64,000 bases of DNA from the NCBI GenBank assembly GCA_900469475.1, contig UBXG01000009.1:434001-498000 (forward strand), written 5' to 3'. Below are positions 25,804 to 34,663 of the stretch, piece by piece. The notes beneath the pieces were generated by a model. It searched no databases, had not been told where the DNA came from, and saw only the letters and a list, made by a program, of their open reading frames with translations. The stretch comes from Hyphomicrobiales bacterium (GTDB lineage: Bacteria; Pseudomonadota; Alphaproteobacteria; Rhizobiales; Rhizobiaceae). Both the position numbers and the translations under genes were made by a program. The stretch's first letter is position 1. The number at the start of each line of letters is the position of its first letter.

Positions 25804-26359
25804 ACCAGGTCGCGCAAGTGGGGAGCGGTTTTGCGGCCACGACATGCGTTAAATCAAAGCCCCAAGCGCGGAAGGCCAGTCTGAAAGAGCGCGACGCTCC
25901 TTGGCAATCAAACAGCCACCCCTCTTATTTAGGTGCGCCATCGCCACTGTCGAAAGCTCGATGCCGAGCCGCGTCGCGAAACAAGCTGCTGTCTGCGTCT
26001 GTCTGGAGCAATCTCGATTAGCTACTACTTACGCTTATTGATTTCTTGATTTGGCTAGTTAAAAACGCCGACCTACCGGCATCATGGGCATATATTACAG
26101 CAAACCTTAGTTAAAATAGTAAAATATGCGTTAGGCTTGCCACACATTACTTGAGCCTATTATTTTTGTTCCATGTGATAAAAATGGACAGAATGTAAAG
26201 CTTCCGCATTCCCTGATAACGACAGAATTATTAATTTTTTGTAAAAGATAACCAGAAATTGCAGCAATAATTACTTGTTGTAAAAAGTCTTTCACAGGAC
26301 AGAGGAAAGTTCTCCTCTCCCTGAATACTGGGTCGCGTCTAAATTATCGGGAGGGTTTG
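25804..26359. promoter_or_regulatory. AT-rich promoter and leader region of the polysaccharide operon
   Basis: A 556-base gap. Bases 26020-26290 are clearly AT-richer than both flanking operons, as expected for a regulated promoter and activator-binding region. A leader hairpin lies at 26295-26323: CAGG and AGAGGA pair with TCCTCT and CCTG around the loop AAGTTC, 37 bases before the first start codon. No gene is credible. I cannot place the activator site by eye. Confidence 0.5.
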
Positions 26360-27373
26360 ATGGGCATAGCGTTCAAATCTACAAATATAACACTCAACAA
26401 CACCAAAAGACGTACAATTCTCGTTGCAGGAGGTGCGGGCTTCCTTGGCTCACATCTTTGCGATCGACTTTTGCAGGATGGTCATGAAGTCATATGCGCG
26501 GATGATTTTTCAACCGGGCGGATGGACAATCTATGGCATCTGCTTCGTTACGAGACGTTCAGCTTTATCCGCCACGACGTCATCGCATCACTCGATCTAC
26601 CTGTCGACGAAATCTACAATCTGGCCTGCCCGGCATCTCCGCCACACTATCAGGCTGATCCGGTCCGTACGATGAAAACATGCGTTTTCGGCGCGCTCAA
26701 CTTGCTGGAGCTTGCCACATATCATCAAGCGCGAATTTTTCAGGCCTCGACGTCGGAGATCTATGGCGATCCCCACGTCCATCCGCAGCCGGAAAGCTAC
26801 TGGGGCAATGTCAACTCCTTCGGCCCCCGCTCCTGCTACGATGAAGGCAAGCGCTCCGCCGAAACGCTTTTCCGTGACTTTCACGCCCGTCATGGCGTCG
26901 ACATCAGGATTGCGCGCATCTTCAACACCTATGGACCGCGCATGCGTCCCGACGATGGCCGCGTTGTTTCCAATTTCATCGTACAGGCGCTCAAGGGTGA
27001 GGATATCACCGTCTATGGCGATGGCTCCCAGACGCGCTCCTTCTGCTATGTCGCCGACCTGATCGAGGGCTTCATTCGCCTGATGGCCGATCAAACGACC
27101 ATCCATACGCCTGTCAATCTCGGCAATCCGGCGGAATTTACCGTGAGCGATCTCGCCGAACAGGTCATTGCGATCACCGGCTCCAAGTCGAAGATAGTCT
27201 ATAAGCCCTTGCCAATCGACGATCCCCGCCAGCGGCGGCCCGATATCACCGTGGCGAAGCGCGAGTTGGGATGGGAACCGTCCATCGCGCTGGCGGATGG
27301 ATTGAAGTCCACCATCGCGTATTTCGAACGTCAGTTGGTACGTGCGAGCAGCGAGCTTTTCGAGGTTGCGTGA
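26360..27373 (+). CDS. uxs1: UDP-glucuronate decarboxylase (UDP-xylose synthase)
   Basis: Converts UDP-glucuronate to UDP-xylose with bound NAD+, in the cytoplasm. The 337-residue protein has the extended-SDR glycine motif [10 protein letters not shown] near residue 22, the STSEIYGD active-site serine/threonine segment, the catalytic pair Y160/K164 in SCYDEGKR, and the UXS-type [10 protein letters not shown] and [11 protein letters not shown] motifs. I chose ATG at 26360 after GGGAGGG. It is the first gene of an operon in the order uxs1-uxe-apsS-apsH1-apsE-apsH2, described for the arabinose-containing polysaccharide of Sinorhizobium meliloti, and overlaps the next gene by one base (TGATG). 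Confidence 0.92.
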   Translation: MGIAFKSTNITLNNTKRRTILVAGGAGFLGSHLCDRLLQDGHEVICADDFSTGRMDNLWHLLRYETFSFIRHDVIASLDLPVDEIYNLACPASPPHYQADPVRTMKTCVFGALNLLELATYHQARIFQASTSEIYGDPHVHPQPESYWGNVNSFGPRSCYDEGKRSAETLFRDFHARHGVDIRIARIFNTYGPRMRPDDGRVVSNFIVQALKGEDITVYGDGSQTRSFCYVADLIEGFIRLMADQTTIHTPVNLGNPAEFTVSDLAEQVIAITGSKSKIVYKPLPIDDPRQRRPDITVAKRELGWEPSIALADGLKSTIAYFERQLVRASSELFEVA

Positions 27374-28359
27374 TGGGCAAGCAAAAAATACTGGTCGTGG
27401 GTGGCGCCGGTTTCATCGGCAGCCACACCGCGAAGCTCCTGCATCGACAAGGCTTCGAGCCGGTCGTCTATGACAACCTCTCGACGGGCCACCTGACCTC
27501 CGTGCGCTGGGGACCGTTTGTGGAGGGAGATATTCTCGACACATCCCATCTTGCCGAGACAATCGAGGAGCACGGGCCTGCGGCAATCATCCATTTCGCA
27601 GCCTCGGCATATGTCGGGGAGTCCGTTGAAAACCCCGCAAAATACTATGCCAACAATGTGAGTGGCACGCTGTCGGTTCTGGAGGCGTGCCGTCGCACGG
27701 GCTCGGACAAACTGATCTTTTCATCGAGCTGCGCGATCTACGGAATTCCCGCGCATCTGCCGATCCGCGAATGCGAGGCGCCTCAGCCAATAAATCCCTA
27801 TGGCAGAACCAAGCTGATTGCCGAACATATGCTTGCCGACTATTCGGCGGCCTATGGGCTTTCCTATGTGGCGCTGCGTTACTTCAACGCCTCCGGCGCC
27901 GATCCGGAACAGGAACTCGGCGAATGGCATGACCCCGAAACGCATCTCATTCCCCGTGCATTGCAAGCAGCGGCCGGCACGACCGAGACCTTGGAAGTCT
28001 ATGGGGACGATTACGACACGGCGGATGGCACCTGCGTGCGCGACTATATCCATGTGCTCGACCTCGCCAAGGCGCATGTTCTGGCGGTCGAATATCTATT
28101 GGCCGGCGGAAGCAATCTTGCCGTCAATCTGGGAAGCGGCCGCGGCACGTCGATCAAGGAAATTGTCGGCGCGATCGAGCGCGTTTGCGGCCGCCGCGTT
28201 CCTGTCACCATGCATAGCCGCCGGCCGGGCGATCCGCCAGCTCTTTATGCCGCTTCGGATCTTGCTGCCGAGAAGCTCGGCTTCCGCGCTCTGCATTCGG
28301 ATATCGACACGATCATCCGGACCGCAGCTCCCTTCTTCGGGCTGGAGATGCGAGGATGA
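27373..28359 (+). CDS. uxe: UDP-sugar 4-epimerase (UDP-xylose/UDP-glucose 4-epimerase type)
   Basis: A 328-residue extended SDR of the GalE family. It has GGAGFIGSHT near residue 10, the SSSCAIYG serine motif and the catalytic Y143/K147 in NPYGRTK, plus RYFNASGADP and YDTADGTCVRDYIH, which are GalE hallmarks. By sequence alone it would be called UDP-glucose 4-epimerase. Its place directly after the UDP-xylose synthase supports epimerisation of UDP-xylose to UDP-arabinose, as for the bifunctional Uxe of S. meliloti. Its stop overlaps the start of the synthase gene (ATGA), implying coupled translation. Confidence 0.88.
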   Translation: MGKQKILVVGGAGFIGSHTAKLLHRQGFEPVVYDNLSTGHLTSVRWGPFVEGDILDTSHLAETIEEHGPAAIIHFAASAYVGESVENPAKYYANNVSGTLSVLEACRRTGSDKLIFSSSCAIYGIPAHLPIRECEAPQPINPYGRTKLIAEHMLADYSAAYGLSYVALRYFNASGADPEQELGEWHDPETHLIPRALQAAAGTTETLEVYGDDYDTADGTCVRDYIHVLDLAKAHVLAVEYLLAGGSNLAVNLGSGRGTSIKEIVGAIERVCGRRVPVTMHSRRPGDPPALYAASDLAAEKLGFRALHSDIDTIIRTAAPFFGLEMRG

Positions 28360-30188
28360 CATCGATCCGAACACGAGCTCAAGCGATGAAGGACCGGGCG
28401 TTGATGACGCCGGTGCTGCAAGGTCGCAAGCGCGCGGAATATATGGTTTGCGCCGCGCTTTGGCTTGCGGCACTCGGCTATTTCTGGAGCTGGTGGTTCG
28501 CGCCCGCACATCATGTCGACCTCATGGGGTCGATCCTCGTGACCTTGGTGCTCGCCTGGGTGACGATCATTCCGGCCTATTTCATCATCGTCTTCTTCCG
28601 GGCCGAAAAGCCGACGGGGGAATTGCGGCTTCCCGCCGGCAGTCGCATCGCCATGGTGGTAACCAAAGCACCATCGGAGCCCTTTTCAGTTGTCGCCCGG
28701 ACATTGGATGCGATGCTGGCGCAGGCGGTGACGCACGACACCTGGCTTGCAGATGAAGATCCGTCACCCGCGACACTGGATTGGTGCCGCAAACATGGCG
28801 TCCAGATTTCCACCCGGAAAGGGCGGGACGATTATCACCGCAAGACATGGCCGCGGCGCACACGCTGCAAGGAAGGCAATCTTGCCTTCTTCTACGATCA
28901 CTACGGCTATGAAGGCTACGATTTCGTCGTGCAGCTCGATGCCGACCATGTGCCCGAACAAGGCTATCTTTTCCAGATGCTTCGGCCCTTTGCTGACCCG
29001 GCAGTCGGCTATGTGTCAGCGCCGAGCATCTGCGACCAGAATGCCCATGAGAGCTGGGCGGCTCGCGGCCGCCTCTATGCGGAAGCCAGCATGCATGGAT
29101 CGCTTCAGACCGGGTTCAATCATGGGCTGTCGCCACTTTGCATCGGCTCGCACTATGCCGTCCGCACCAAGGCCCTCAAGAGCATTGGCGGGCTGGGACC
29201 TGAACTGGCGGAGGACCACTCCACCACGCTAATGATGAATGCCTATGGCTGGCGTGGCACTCACGCGCTCGATGCCATTGCTCATGGCGACGGTCCACGC
29301 ACTTTCGCCGATCTCGTCACCCAGGAGTTTCAATGGTCGCGCAGCCTGATGATGATCCTGCTGCAATATTCGCCAAGCTTGATCAAACGGCTGCCGCCAC
29401 GCCTCAAAATGCAGTTCCTGTTTTCGCAGCTCTGGTATTCCCTCTTTTCTCTCTTCATGGCGCTGATGTTCGTCATGCCGATCATCGCGCTTACTAGAGG
29501 AAAGACCTTTGTCGATGTGTCATATCCTGACTTTTTGCTGCATTTCGTGCCGCAGTCCATTCTGCTGATCCTGTTCGCCTACCGCTGGCGCAGTACGCAT
29601 ACATTCAGACCAGTCGATGCGAGTATTCTGAGCTGGGAGATGACGTTGTTCCTGTTTGCTCGCTGGCCATGGGCGCTTATGGGTTCTCTCGCAGCCATTC
29701 GCGATTGGACGACTGGAACATTCGTGGATTTCCGCGTCACTCCGAAGGGTACATCGGACGTCGATCCTCTGCCATTCAGAGTTCTTGCACCCTATGCCAT
29801 GCTCTCTTTTGTCTCGATCCTGCCGGTTCTATTTGTCAGTGCTGCGGAAGAGAGCAGCGGCTTCTATATCTTCGCGACGATGAATGCCACCATCTACACT
29901 TTACTGCTGCTGGTCATCATCGTTCAGCATGCGCGTGAAAATACGCTCAGCGCGAGCAGGCGCTTTTACCGGCCGGCGCTCGCTAGCGGTCTGATTGCTC
30001 TGACTGCCCTGCCATTTTTCGGCATCATGGAGCACGGCCGCGCCGGAGCACAATCATTGATTTGGGACACCGACGGCTACGTATTGTTCGATACTCGCTT
30101 TTCGGTGGCAGGTGCTGGAATTGGCGGTCGCGGACTGCACAGAATGGTGCTCAATCCGCACTGGCACGTGAGCGACACGGACAATTGA
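28356..30188 (+). CDS. apsS: Membrane GT2 polysaccharide synthase (cellulose-synthase-like)
   Basis: A 610-residue processive glycosyltransferase-2 family protein of the inner membrane. Two membrane segments precede the catalytic domain (about residues 30-50 and 58-80), and five or six follow it. Catalytic motifs: DADH at 195-198 (nucleotide-sugar binding), ED at 286-287 (general base) and QEFQW at 323-327. The usual motif is QxxRW, so the Arg is replaced by Gln. No PilZ domain is fused, so any c-di-GMP control would be transcriptional. Position after UDP-sugar genes fits ApsS, the proposed synthase of the arabinose-containing polysaccharide. Confidence 0.88.
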   Translation: MTSIRTRAQAMKDRALMTPVLQGRKRAEYMVCAALWLAALGYFWSWWFAPAHHVDLMGSILVTLVLAWVTIIPAYFIIVFFRAEKPTGELRLPAGSRIAMVVTKAPSEPFSVVARTLDAMLAQAVTHDTWLADEDPSPATLDWCRKHGVQISTRKGRDDYHRKTWPRRTRCKEGNLAFFYDHYGYEGYDFVVQLDADHVPEQGYLFQMLRPFADPAVGYVSAPSICDQNAHESWAARGRLYAEASMHGSLQTGFNHGLSPLCIGSHYAVRTKALKSIGGLGPELAEDHSTTLMMNAYGWRGTHALDAIAHGDGPRTFADLVTQEFQWSRSLMMILLQYSPSLIKRLPPRLKMQFLFSQLWYSLFSLFMALMFVMPIIALTRGKTFVDVSYPDFLLHFVPQSILLILFAYRWRSTHTFRPVDASILSWEMTLFLFARWPWALMGSLAAIRDWTTGTFVDFRVTPKGTSDVDPLPFRVLAPYAMLSFVSILPVLFVSAAEESSGFYIFATMNATIYTLLLLVIIVQHARENTLSASRRFYRPALASGLIALTALPFFGIMEHGRAGAQSLIWDTDGYVLFDTRFSVAGAGIGGRGLHRMVLNPHWHVSDTDN

Positions 30189-30428
30189 GTTTCATAGGGA
30201 CACTATGGCGGAACGCAGATGAAAATGGCTGTTATGGAAACCGAGCAGGATCTCAGCGCGCTGGCGGAACGAAGCCATGCCCGTCGGACCGGCGCTCGCA
30301 TCTGCGCCATAGGTAAGTCGGCAAGCACGCAGGGTAACCTGCGAGACATTGCCAGGCGGCGAGACCGGCAGCGAGCCTTGAGGGCAGACGCGCCAAGGCT
30401 CGCCAATCACGAACACGGGAGAAATAAT
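30189..30428 (+). other. 240-base gap inside the polysaccharide operon
   Basis: The gap between the synthase gene and the next secreted-protein gene has an in-frame extension of the latter, but the translated residues are Arg/Ala-rich and not gene-like. It may hold an internal promoter or processing site. The inverted segments near 30345-30390 are not strong enough to call a terminator. Confidence 0.3.
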
Positions 30429-30968
30429 ATGAAACCATCAAGGAAACAGGCCTCCATCCTCGCCGCAGCATCGCTGGCATGCGCGATCGTTCTTGGGCTT
30501 ACGACGGCGAGCAATGCGACCGTAGCCGCGACCACCACCAAGGTGCCGGATGCCGCGAGGCCCATGACGGCAGCCGAACTTTACATGCTCTATCACGACA
30601 AAAGCTGGCGCTGGCCCGATGGCGCCGGCCGAATGCAGAATACCGACCGTAGGTTCTCAGCCTGGGTCGACGGAACCGGCGGGCAATCCTGGGCGGAGGG
30701 CCGCTGGGCTATAACAGACACCGGCCGGCTGTGTCTGGAGGCAACCTGGCATGCCGCAAACGGCCAGTTTCCGGCCAAGACCTGCTTCGTCCATCGCATC
30801 TTCGATGGAACGATCTATCAGAAACGCGAGACTGGCGGAGCATGGATTGTGTTTCGCCATCCCACTACCGAGAAAACCGATGAGGCGACAAACCTCATCG
30901 CCGATGATCTGGTCTCACAACGACTGGAGGCCTTGAAGACCTCTTTGACCGTCCACAAGACCGAATAG
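30429..30968 (+). CDS. apsH1: Secreted DUF995-like protein
   Basis: A 179-residue exported protein with a signal peptide (basic MKPSRKQ, hydrophobic core to about residue 30). The mature part carries MTAAELYMLYHDKSWRW, DGAG, GRLCLEATWH and IYQKRETGGAWIVFRH, shared almost motif for motif with the product of 31961-32458. I believe both belong to the rhizobial DUF995 group. Two conserved Cys suggest a periplasmic disulphide. ATG at 30429 follows GGGAGAAATAAT. Position fits ApsH1 of the arabinose-polysaccharide operon; its role is unknown. Confidence 0.8.
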   Translation: MKPSRKQASILAAASLACAIVLGLTTASNATVAATTTKVPDAARPMTAAELYMLYHDKSWRWPDGAGRMQNTDRRFSAWVDGTGGQSWAEGRWAITDTGRLCLEATWHAANGQFPAKTCFVHRIFDGTIYQKRETGGAWIVFRHPTTEKTDEATNLIADDLVSQRLEALKTSLTVHKTE

Positions 30969-30985
30969 AGGAAGGAAGCAATGCG

Positions 30986-31933
30986 ATGAAAACTCTATCG
31001 AAACTAACGACGGCTTTGCTTGCGGCTGCCGCCCTCTGCGGGGGCGTATATGCTGCCAGCAACGGCTTGGATGCAAAGGCCGAGACCCGGCCGCTCTTCA
31101 ATGACAAGAGGCCGATTATCACTCCCCAATCGCTACCGGGGGGTGCCTATGATCCCAACGGGGATTTTTCCAATGACCCCAATCCAAAGATCGAGCACCT
31201 CTTCCTGCCTTGGGAAGATGTCGATCTGTCGACGCTGAGCACGGCAGACGAATATGCCCGCAAGCGCGGGCGCTCGCTGCTGATCACGGTCGAGCCCTGG
31301 TCATGGGCCCGCAACTGGCGGGTCACACCAGCCGATCTCCTCAGTGGAATTCTGGCGGGTCACTACGATTCCAACATGACGGCGATCTGCTCCGCGGCCG
31401 CCAAGCTCAACACGCCCGTCACCATTCGCTGGGCTCAGGAAATGGACGAGAAGAACGGACAGTTCACCTGGGCCTATTGGAAGGCGGACGACTACGTGAA
31501 AGCTTATAAGCACGCGGTCACCGTCTGCCGCAAGAGCCTTCCCACGGCAAAGTACATGTGGTCGCCGATGGGCAAGGATGGGCTCGAAGCCTACTATCCC
31601 GGTGATTCATTCGTCGACGTCGTCGGATTGTCGGTGTTCGGTTACCAACCGTTCGATCTACGCAAGCTCGGGCGGGATTCGACCTTCGTGGAAGCGACCA
31701 AACCCGGCTATGACCGTGTGAAGCGCTTCAAGAAGCCGATCGTGATCGCGGAATTGGGCTATCAGGGCAACGAGGCCTATGTTCATGGATGGGCCGAGGA
31801 TGCCAACAAGCCGCACTCCGAATTCCCCAACCTGCAGGCGGTAGTTTATTTCAACGATCGTGAAGTCTACCCCTGGCCGGACGGCCTGGGCAGGCCGGAC
31901 TGGCGGGTCGCCACACCGCCCCTGCTGAACTGA
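30986..31933 (+). CDS. apsE: Secreted GH26-like endoglycanase
   Basis: A 315-residue exported protein with a signal peptide (core LTTALLAAAALCGGVYA). The TIM-barrel fragments resemble GH26-type beta-mannanase/endoglycanases: the probable acid/base E152 in IRWAQEMDE, an FTWAYWKADDYVKAYKH helix, VDVVGLSVFGYQPF, and the probable nucleophile E256 in VIAELGYQGNEAY. It could trim or release the polymer made by the adjacent synthase. It lies between the two DUF995-like genes, in the position of ApsE in S. meliloti. Confidence 0.82.
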   Translation: MKTLSKLTTALLAAAALCGGVYAASNGLDAKAETRPLFNDKRPIITPQSLPGGAYDPNGDFSNDPNPKIEHLFLPWEDVDLSTLSTADEYARKRGRSLLITVEPWSWARNWRVTPADLLSGILAGHYDSNMTAICSAAAKLNTPVTIRWAQEMDEKNGQFTWAYWKADDYVKAYKHAVTVCRKSLPTAKYMWSPMGKDGLEAYYPGDSFVDVVGLSVFGYQPFDLRKLGRDSTFVEATKPGYDRVKRFKKPIVIAELGYQGNEAYVHGWAEDANKPHSEFPNLQAVVYFNDREVYPWPDGLGRPDWRVATPPLLN

Positions 31934-31960
31934 CCGCGATGAAAGGTGGAGGATAAGTAT

Positions 31961-32458
31961 ATGTCCTGGTTCCGTTTCATCATCCTGAATACCATGTTCG
32001 CGATGCTGCTGGCCGGCACCGCGAACGCGGCGACGCATCGTCATATCGATCGAATGACGGCGCATGCGGCCCACCAAGCCATGCCGATGAGTGCGAGGGA
32101 GCTCAAAAAGCTCTACGCGGGACGCTCCTGGATATGGAAAGACGGGGCCGGCTTCTTCTCACGCCATCACCGCCGATTTACGGCCTGGTCGCACACGGGC
32201 GCTCGAAAATCCTATGCAAAGGGCACGTGGTATGCGACCGATCGCGGTAGGCTCTGCATGAGCGCTGTCTGGCACAGCAAGAAAAGTGCAGCATCCAATG
32301 TGTCCTGCTTCCTGCATCGCGAGAAGGCTGGGATCATCTATCAGAAACGAGCATCAGGCGGAAAATGGTATGTGTTCCGTCATAATCCGATCAAACATGA
32401 TGACGAAGTTCTGAAACTACGACGGGGCGATTATGTTCGCAGTCATCTGCCCGGTTGA
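31961..32458 (+). CDS. apsH2: Second secreted DUF995-like protein
   Basis: A 165-residue exported protein. A signal peptide (FIILNTMFAMLLAGTANA) is followed by a basic mature region with MSARELKKLYAGRSWIW, DGAG, GRLCMSAVWH and IYQKRASGGKWYVFRH, paralogous to the product of 30429-30968 but more basic. GGAGGA lies upstream of ATG at 31961. It is the last gene of the operon, corresponding to ApsH2. The high positive charge would suit binding an acidic polysaccharide; this is inference. Confidence 0.8.
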   Translation: MSWFRFIILNTMFAMLLAGTANAATHRHIDRMTAHAAHQAMPMSARELKKLYAGRSWIWKDGAGFFSRHHRRFTAWSHTGARKSYAKGTWYATDRGRLCMSAVWHSKKSAASNVSCFLHREKAGIIYQKRASGGKWYVFRHNPIKHDDEVLKLRRGDYVRSHLPG

Positions 32459-32589
32459 AGTCGAATACTCACATAGGGGCTTTTCTTGGATAGCGGGCGG
32501 TACGCGTCCCCACTTGTTCCGTCGAACCACCATCCAGGGAATGCCCCTATTCTTTGCCGCACACACCGCGCGACAGTCGCTGGCTCACC

Positions 32590-32910
32590 TTAGAACGCGC
32601 CGCGATTGTAGCAATGCGACGTTCTTCCAAATCCGCTTGGCGTACAGATATAGGGAGAGCCCTTGAAGTAGTCCTCAGCGGACATCGAAGTGGTCTTGGC
32701 AAGCGATCTTCCACTGTAGAAGACGACGTCGTTCTTTTGATACTTCTTCATATACAGCTGAACCGTCTTATTTTTTACATGCAGGTTCTCGGCTGCATTT
32801 GCGTTTGCAACCATTCCTGCCGAAAATGCAATCGCAAGTATTACAGGCACGGAAATAGCAATTTTTCGATTGCCAGTATTCAGATTGTAAGAGTTCTTCC
32901 AAAAACTCAT
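32590..32910 (-). CDS. Small secreted protein of unknown function
   Basis: A 106-residue protein starting MSFWKNSYNLNTGNRK with a signal peptide (core ISVPVILAIAFSAGMVANANA) and a mature part of about 70 residues with two Cys near the C-terminus (YICTPSGF, SHCYNRGAF). ATG at 32910 has a strong AAAGGAGAG site. It is convergent with the last polysaccharide gene. Just upstream of its start lies the 12-bp palindrome TTTCAGCTGAAA that recurs at 35866. No family recognised. Confidence 0.65.
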   Translation of the reverse strand: MSFWKNSYNLNTGNRKIAISVPVILAIAFSAGMVANANAAENLHVKNKTVQLYMKKYQKNDVVFYSGRSLAKTTSMSAEDYFKGSPYICTPSGFGRTSHCYNRGAF

Positions 32911-33398
32911 AAGTTTACTCTCCTTTGCAAGTTTCACTTGTGTATTTCAGCTGAAAATATTTAAGCAACTTCTATAAATATCTTGAAAATATTAACGAAA
33001 TCTGCTTAATTTCCCTACAGCCTTCCGGCGAGGAACTGCAACAATGCTGCCTGCAATGAATATAGCTTGGCGCGATATTCGATGGATGCACAGAGCTTTG
33101 ACTCAGACATCCACAGACTTCTTTGGTTCGCTGGCCAAGGCGCATCGCAGGGCAGAATCATTTTCTCAAGACGTGATCCAATCACGTCCCTTCAGTCAGT
33201 CCGCCAACCGGCGGACGCTCGGATGGACTGAAATTCGGGCTGTTTTGCGACGACCGGGGAAGATCTTGGATATGCAAGATCTATACTATCCCCGCGCGAT
33301 CTATTTTGGCCGTCCATCACTCCCTTTCATCCGCCCGTTGCCAGAACAATGCGGCGACCGCCAGCCGAGTTGGAATGCTTCGTCGAAAGGCTATTACG
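32911..33398. promoter_or_regulatory. Divergent regulatory region with palindrome and nested hairpin
   Basis: A 488-base gap between the small secreted protein and the AraC regulator. It contains TTTCAGCTGAAA at 32945-32956 in an AT-rich stretch. It also contains a nested inverted repeat at 33191-33232: outer arms TTCAGTC and GACTGAA, inner arms GTCCGCC and GGCGGAC around AACC. The hairpin lies about 170 bases before the AraC start and could act in its leader RNA or as an operator. Confidence 0.45.
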
Positions 33399-34529
33399 AT
33401 GATGTGGGATAAAACGGGGACCAGCTCCGAACAACCGACCCTTGTCGACAGGCGCCGATGGCCCCGCATTTCCGATGCTCCCCTTTGCGGCAACGCCACA
33501 GACCTGCCGGTACTCGTGTCGCTGCCGTTTTCCACGTCCAATGAGGCTCCTAACCGGCAATTCCTGGCTTGGCGGAAGCATATGGCGCCCTTGATCGATG
33601 CCTATCTTCCCGAAAGCGCCGAGGCCGCCGATGGCTTTGCCGCGAGCCAAACCGTATGGAATCTGGAAGGGGCACTTCTCGTTCAGCAGCAAACGCCGGC
33701 TTTCCGTTATGAGCGCCCTGCAGAAAAAGTACGCTTCAGCGCCATAGATCATTGGCAGATCACCTTTCTGCGCACGGGCAGAACATGGACCAGCGTCAAC
33801 GGGCATGTGGTCGAAAACGAGCCTGGCATGATGGAAATCCGGGCACTTGGCTGTCCGTTTTACGGCCGCACCATAAGCGCGCAATCTGTCTCCCTCATTC
33901 TGCCTTGCGATCTGTTTGCCGATCACGGCGGACTGCCTGGCGCAAGCAACAACATCGTCCTGGGGGGTGAGCGCGTCAAGTTGCTGGCTGACTACATTGC
34001 TTTTCTTGAAGCAAACCTCGACCGTTTGACAAAAGACGACCTGCACAGTGTTCGCAACCAACTGCAGGAAATGATATTTCATAGTGTCGCACCGCTGGTG
34101 AACGGCCACACGACCGGCGATCGCAGCTCCGAGATCGGCCTTATGACGAAAGCTCGTCGCTTTATTCAGAACAATCTCGGATCGGCGGATCTAACCCCTG
34201 AAGCATTGAGCCGTGAATTGGCAATCTCCCGAACCCGGCTTTATGAACTGTTCCAGACATCGGGTGGTGTGTTGAACTATGTGAGAAGACGAAGACTTCT
34301 GGCTGCACGCGCAGCACTTGCCGACCTGAGCAACGGTCAGAAAATTGCAGATATAGCAGGTAATCTCGGCTTTGAATCAGCAGCTAACTTCAGCCGGGCC
34401 TTCACACACGAATTCGGCTATAGCCCAAGCGAAGTCCGCAGGCATACAGGCGAATGCAAGGTCGATCATCTACCGCAGATGACGGAGACATCCACCTTCG
34501 GCGACTGGCTTAACACGCTCGGTATTTGA
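33399..34529 (+). CDS. cuxR: AraC-family regulator, CuxR-like
   Basis: A 376-residue activator-type protein. The C-terminal 100 residues form the AraC double helix-turn-helix (LTPEALSRELAISRTRLYELF, then IADIAGNLGFESAANFSRAF and HEFGYSPSEVRR). The N-terminal part is cupin-like (YERPAEKVRFSAIDHWQITF). Near the N-terminus is an arginine cluster RRRWPR at 18-23 followed by DAPLCG at 26-31, which loosely recalls the RxxxR and [D/N]xSxxG c-di-GMP contacts of PilZ proteins. CuxR of S. meliloti binds c-di-GMP in a PilZ-like way and activates the uxs1 operon; location and family make this gene its likely counterpart. Tandem ATGs at 33399/33402 follow GAAAGG. Confidence 0.75.
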   Translation: MMWDKTGTSSEQPTLVDRRRWPRISDAPLCGNATDLPVLVSLPFSTSNEAPNRQFLAWRKHMAPLIDAYLPESAEAADGFAASQTVWNLEGALLVQQQTPAFRYERPAEKVRFSAIDHWQITFLRTGRTWTSVNGHVVENEPGMMEIRALGCPFYGRTISAQSVSLILPCDLFADHGGLPGASNNIVLGGERVKLLADYIAFLEANLDRLTKDDLHSVRNQLQEMIFHSVAPLVNGHTTGDRSSEIGLMTKARRFIQNNLGSADLTPEALSRELAISRTRLYELFQTSGGVLNYVRRRRLLAARAALADLSNGQKIADIAGNLGFESAANFSRAFTHEFGYSPSEVRRHTGECKVDHLPQMTETSTFGDWLNTLGI

Positions 34530-34663
34530 GCGGTATAAAGCTACATATCGGTATGGCAGTTCCGACGGCAGTAGTTCAGATATTGCTACAGATAAATGCG
34601 GCGAGTAATATATGCAGTCGATATGCGGTGTAGCGCCTGCTAGGTCACCGACATCGCCCGCTT

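Noticed and set aside
27373..28359. Plain galE call for the epimerase
   Set aside because: GalE-family sequence alone cannot separate UDP-glucose from UDP-xylose epimerases; the operon context with UDP-xylose synthase favours uxe.
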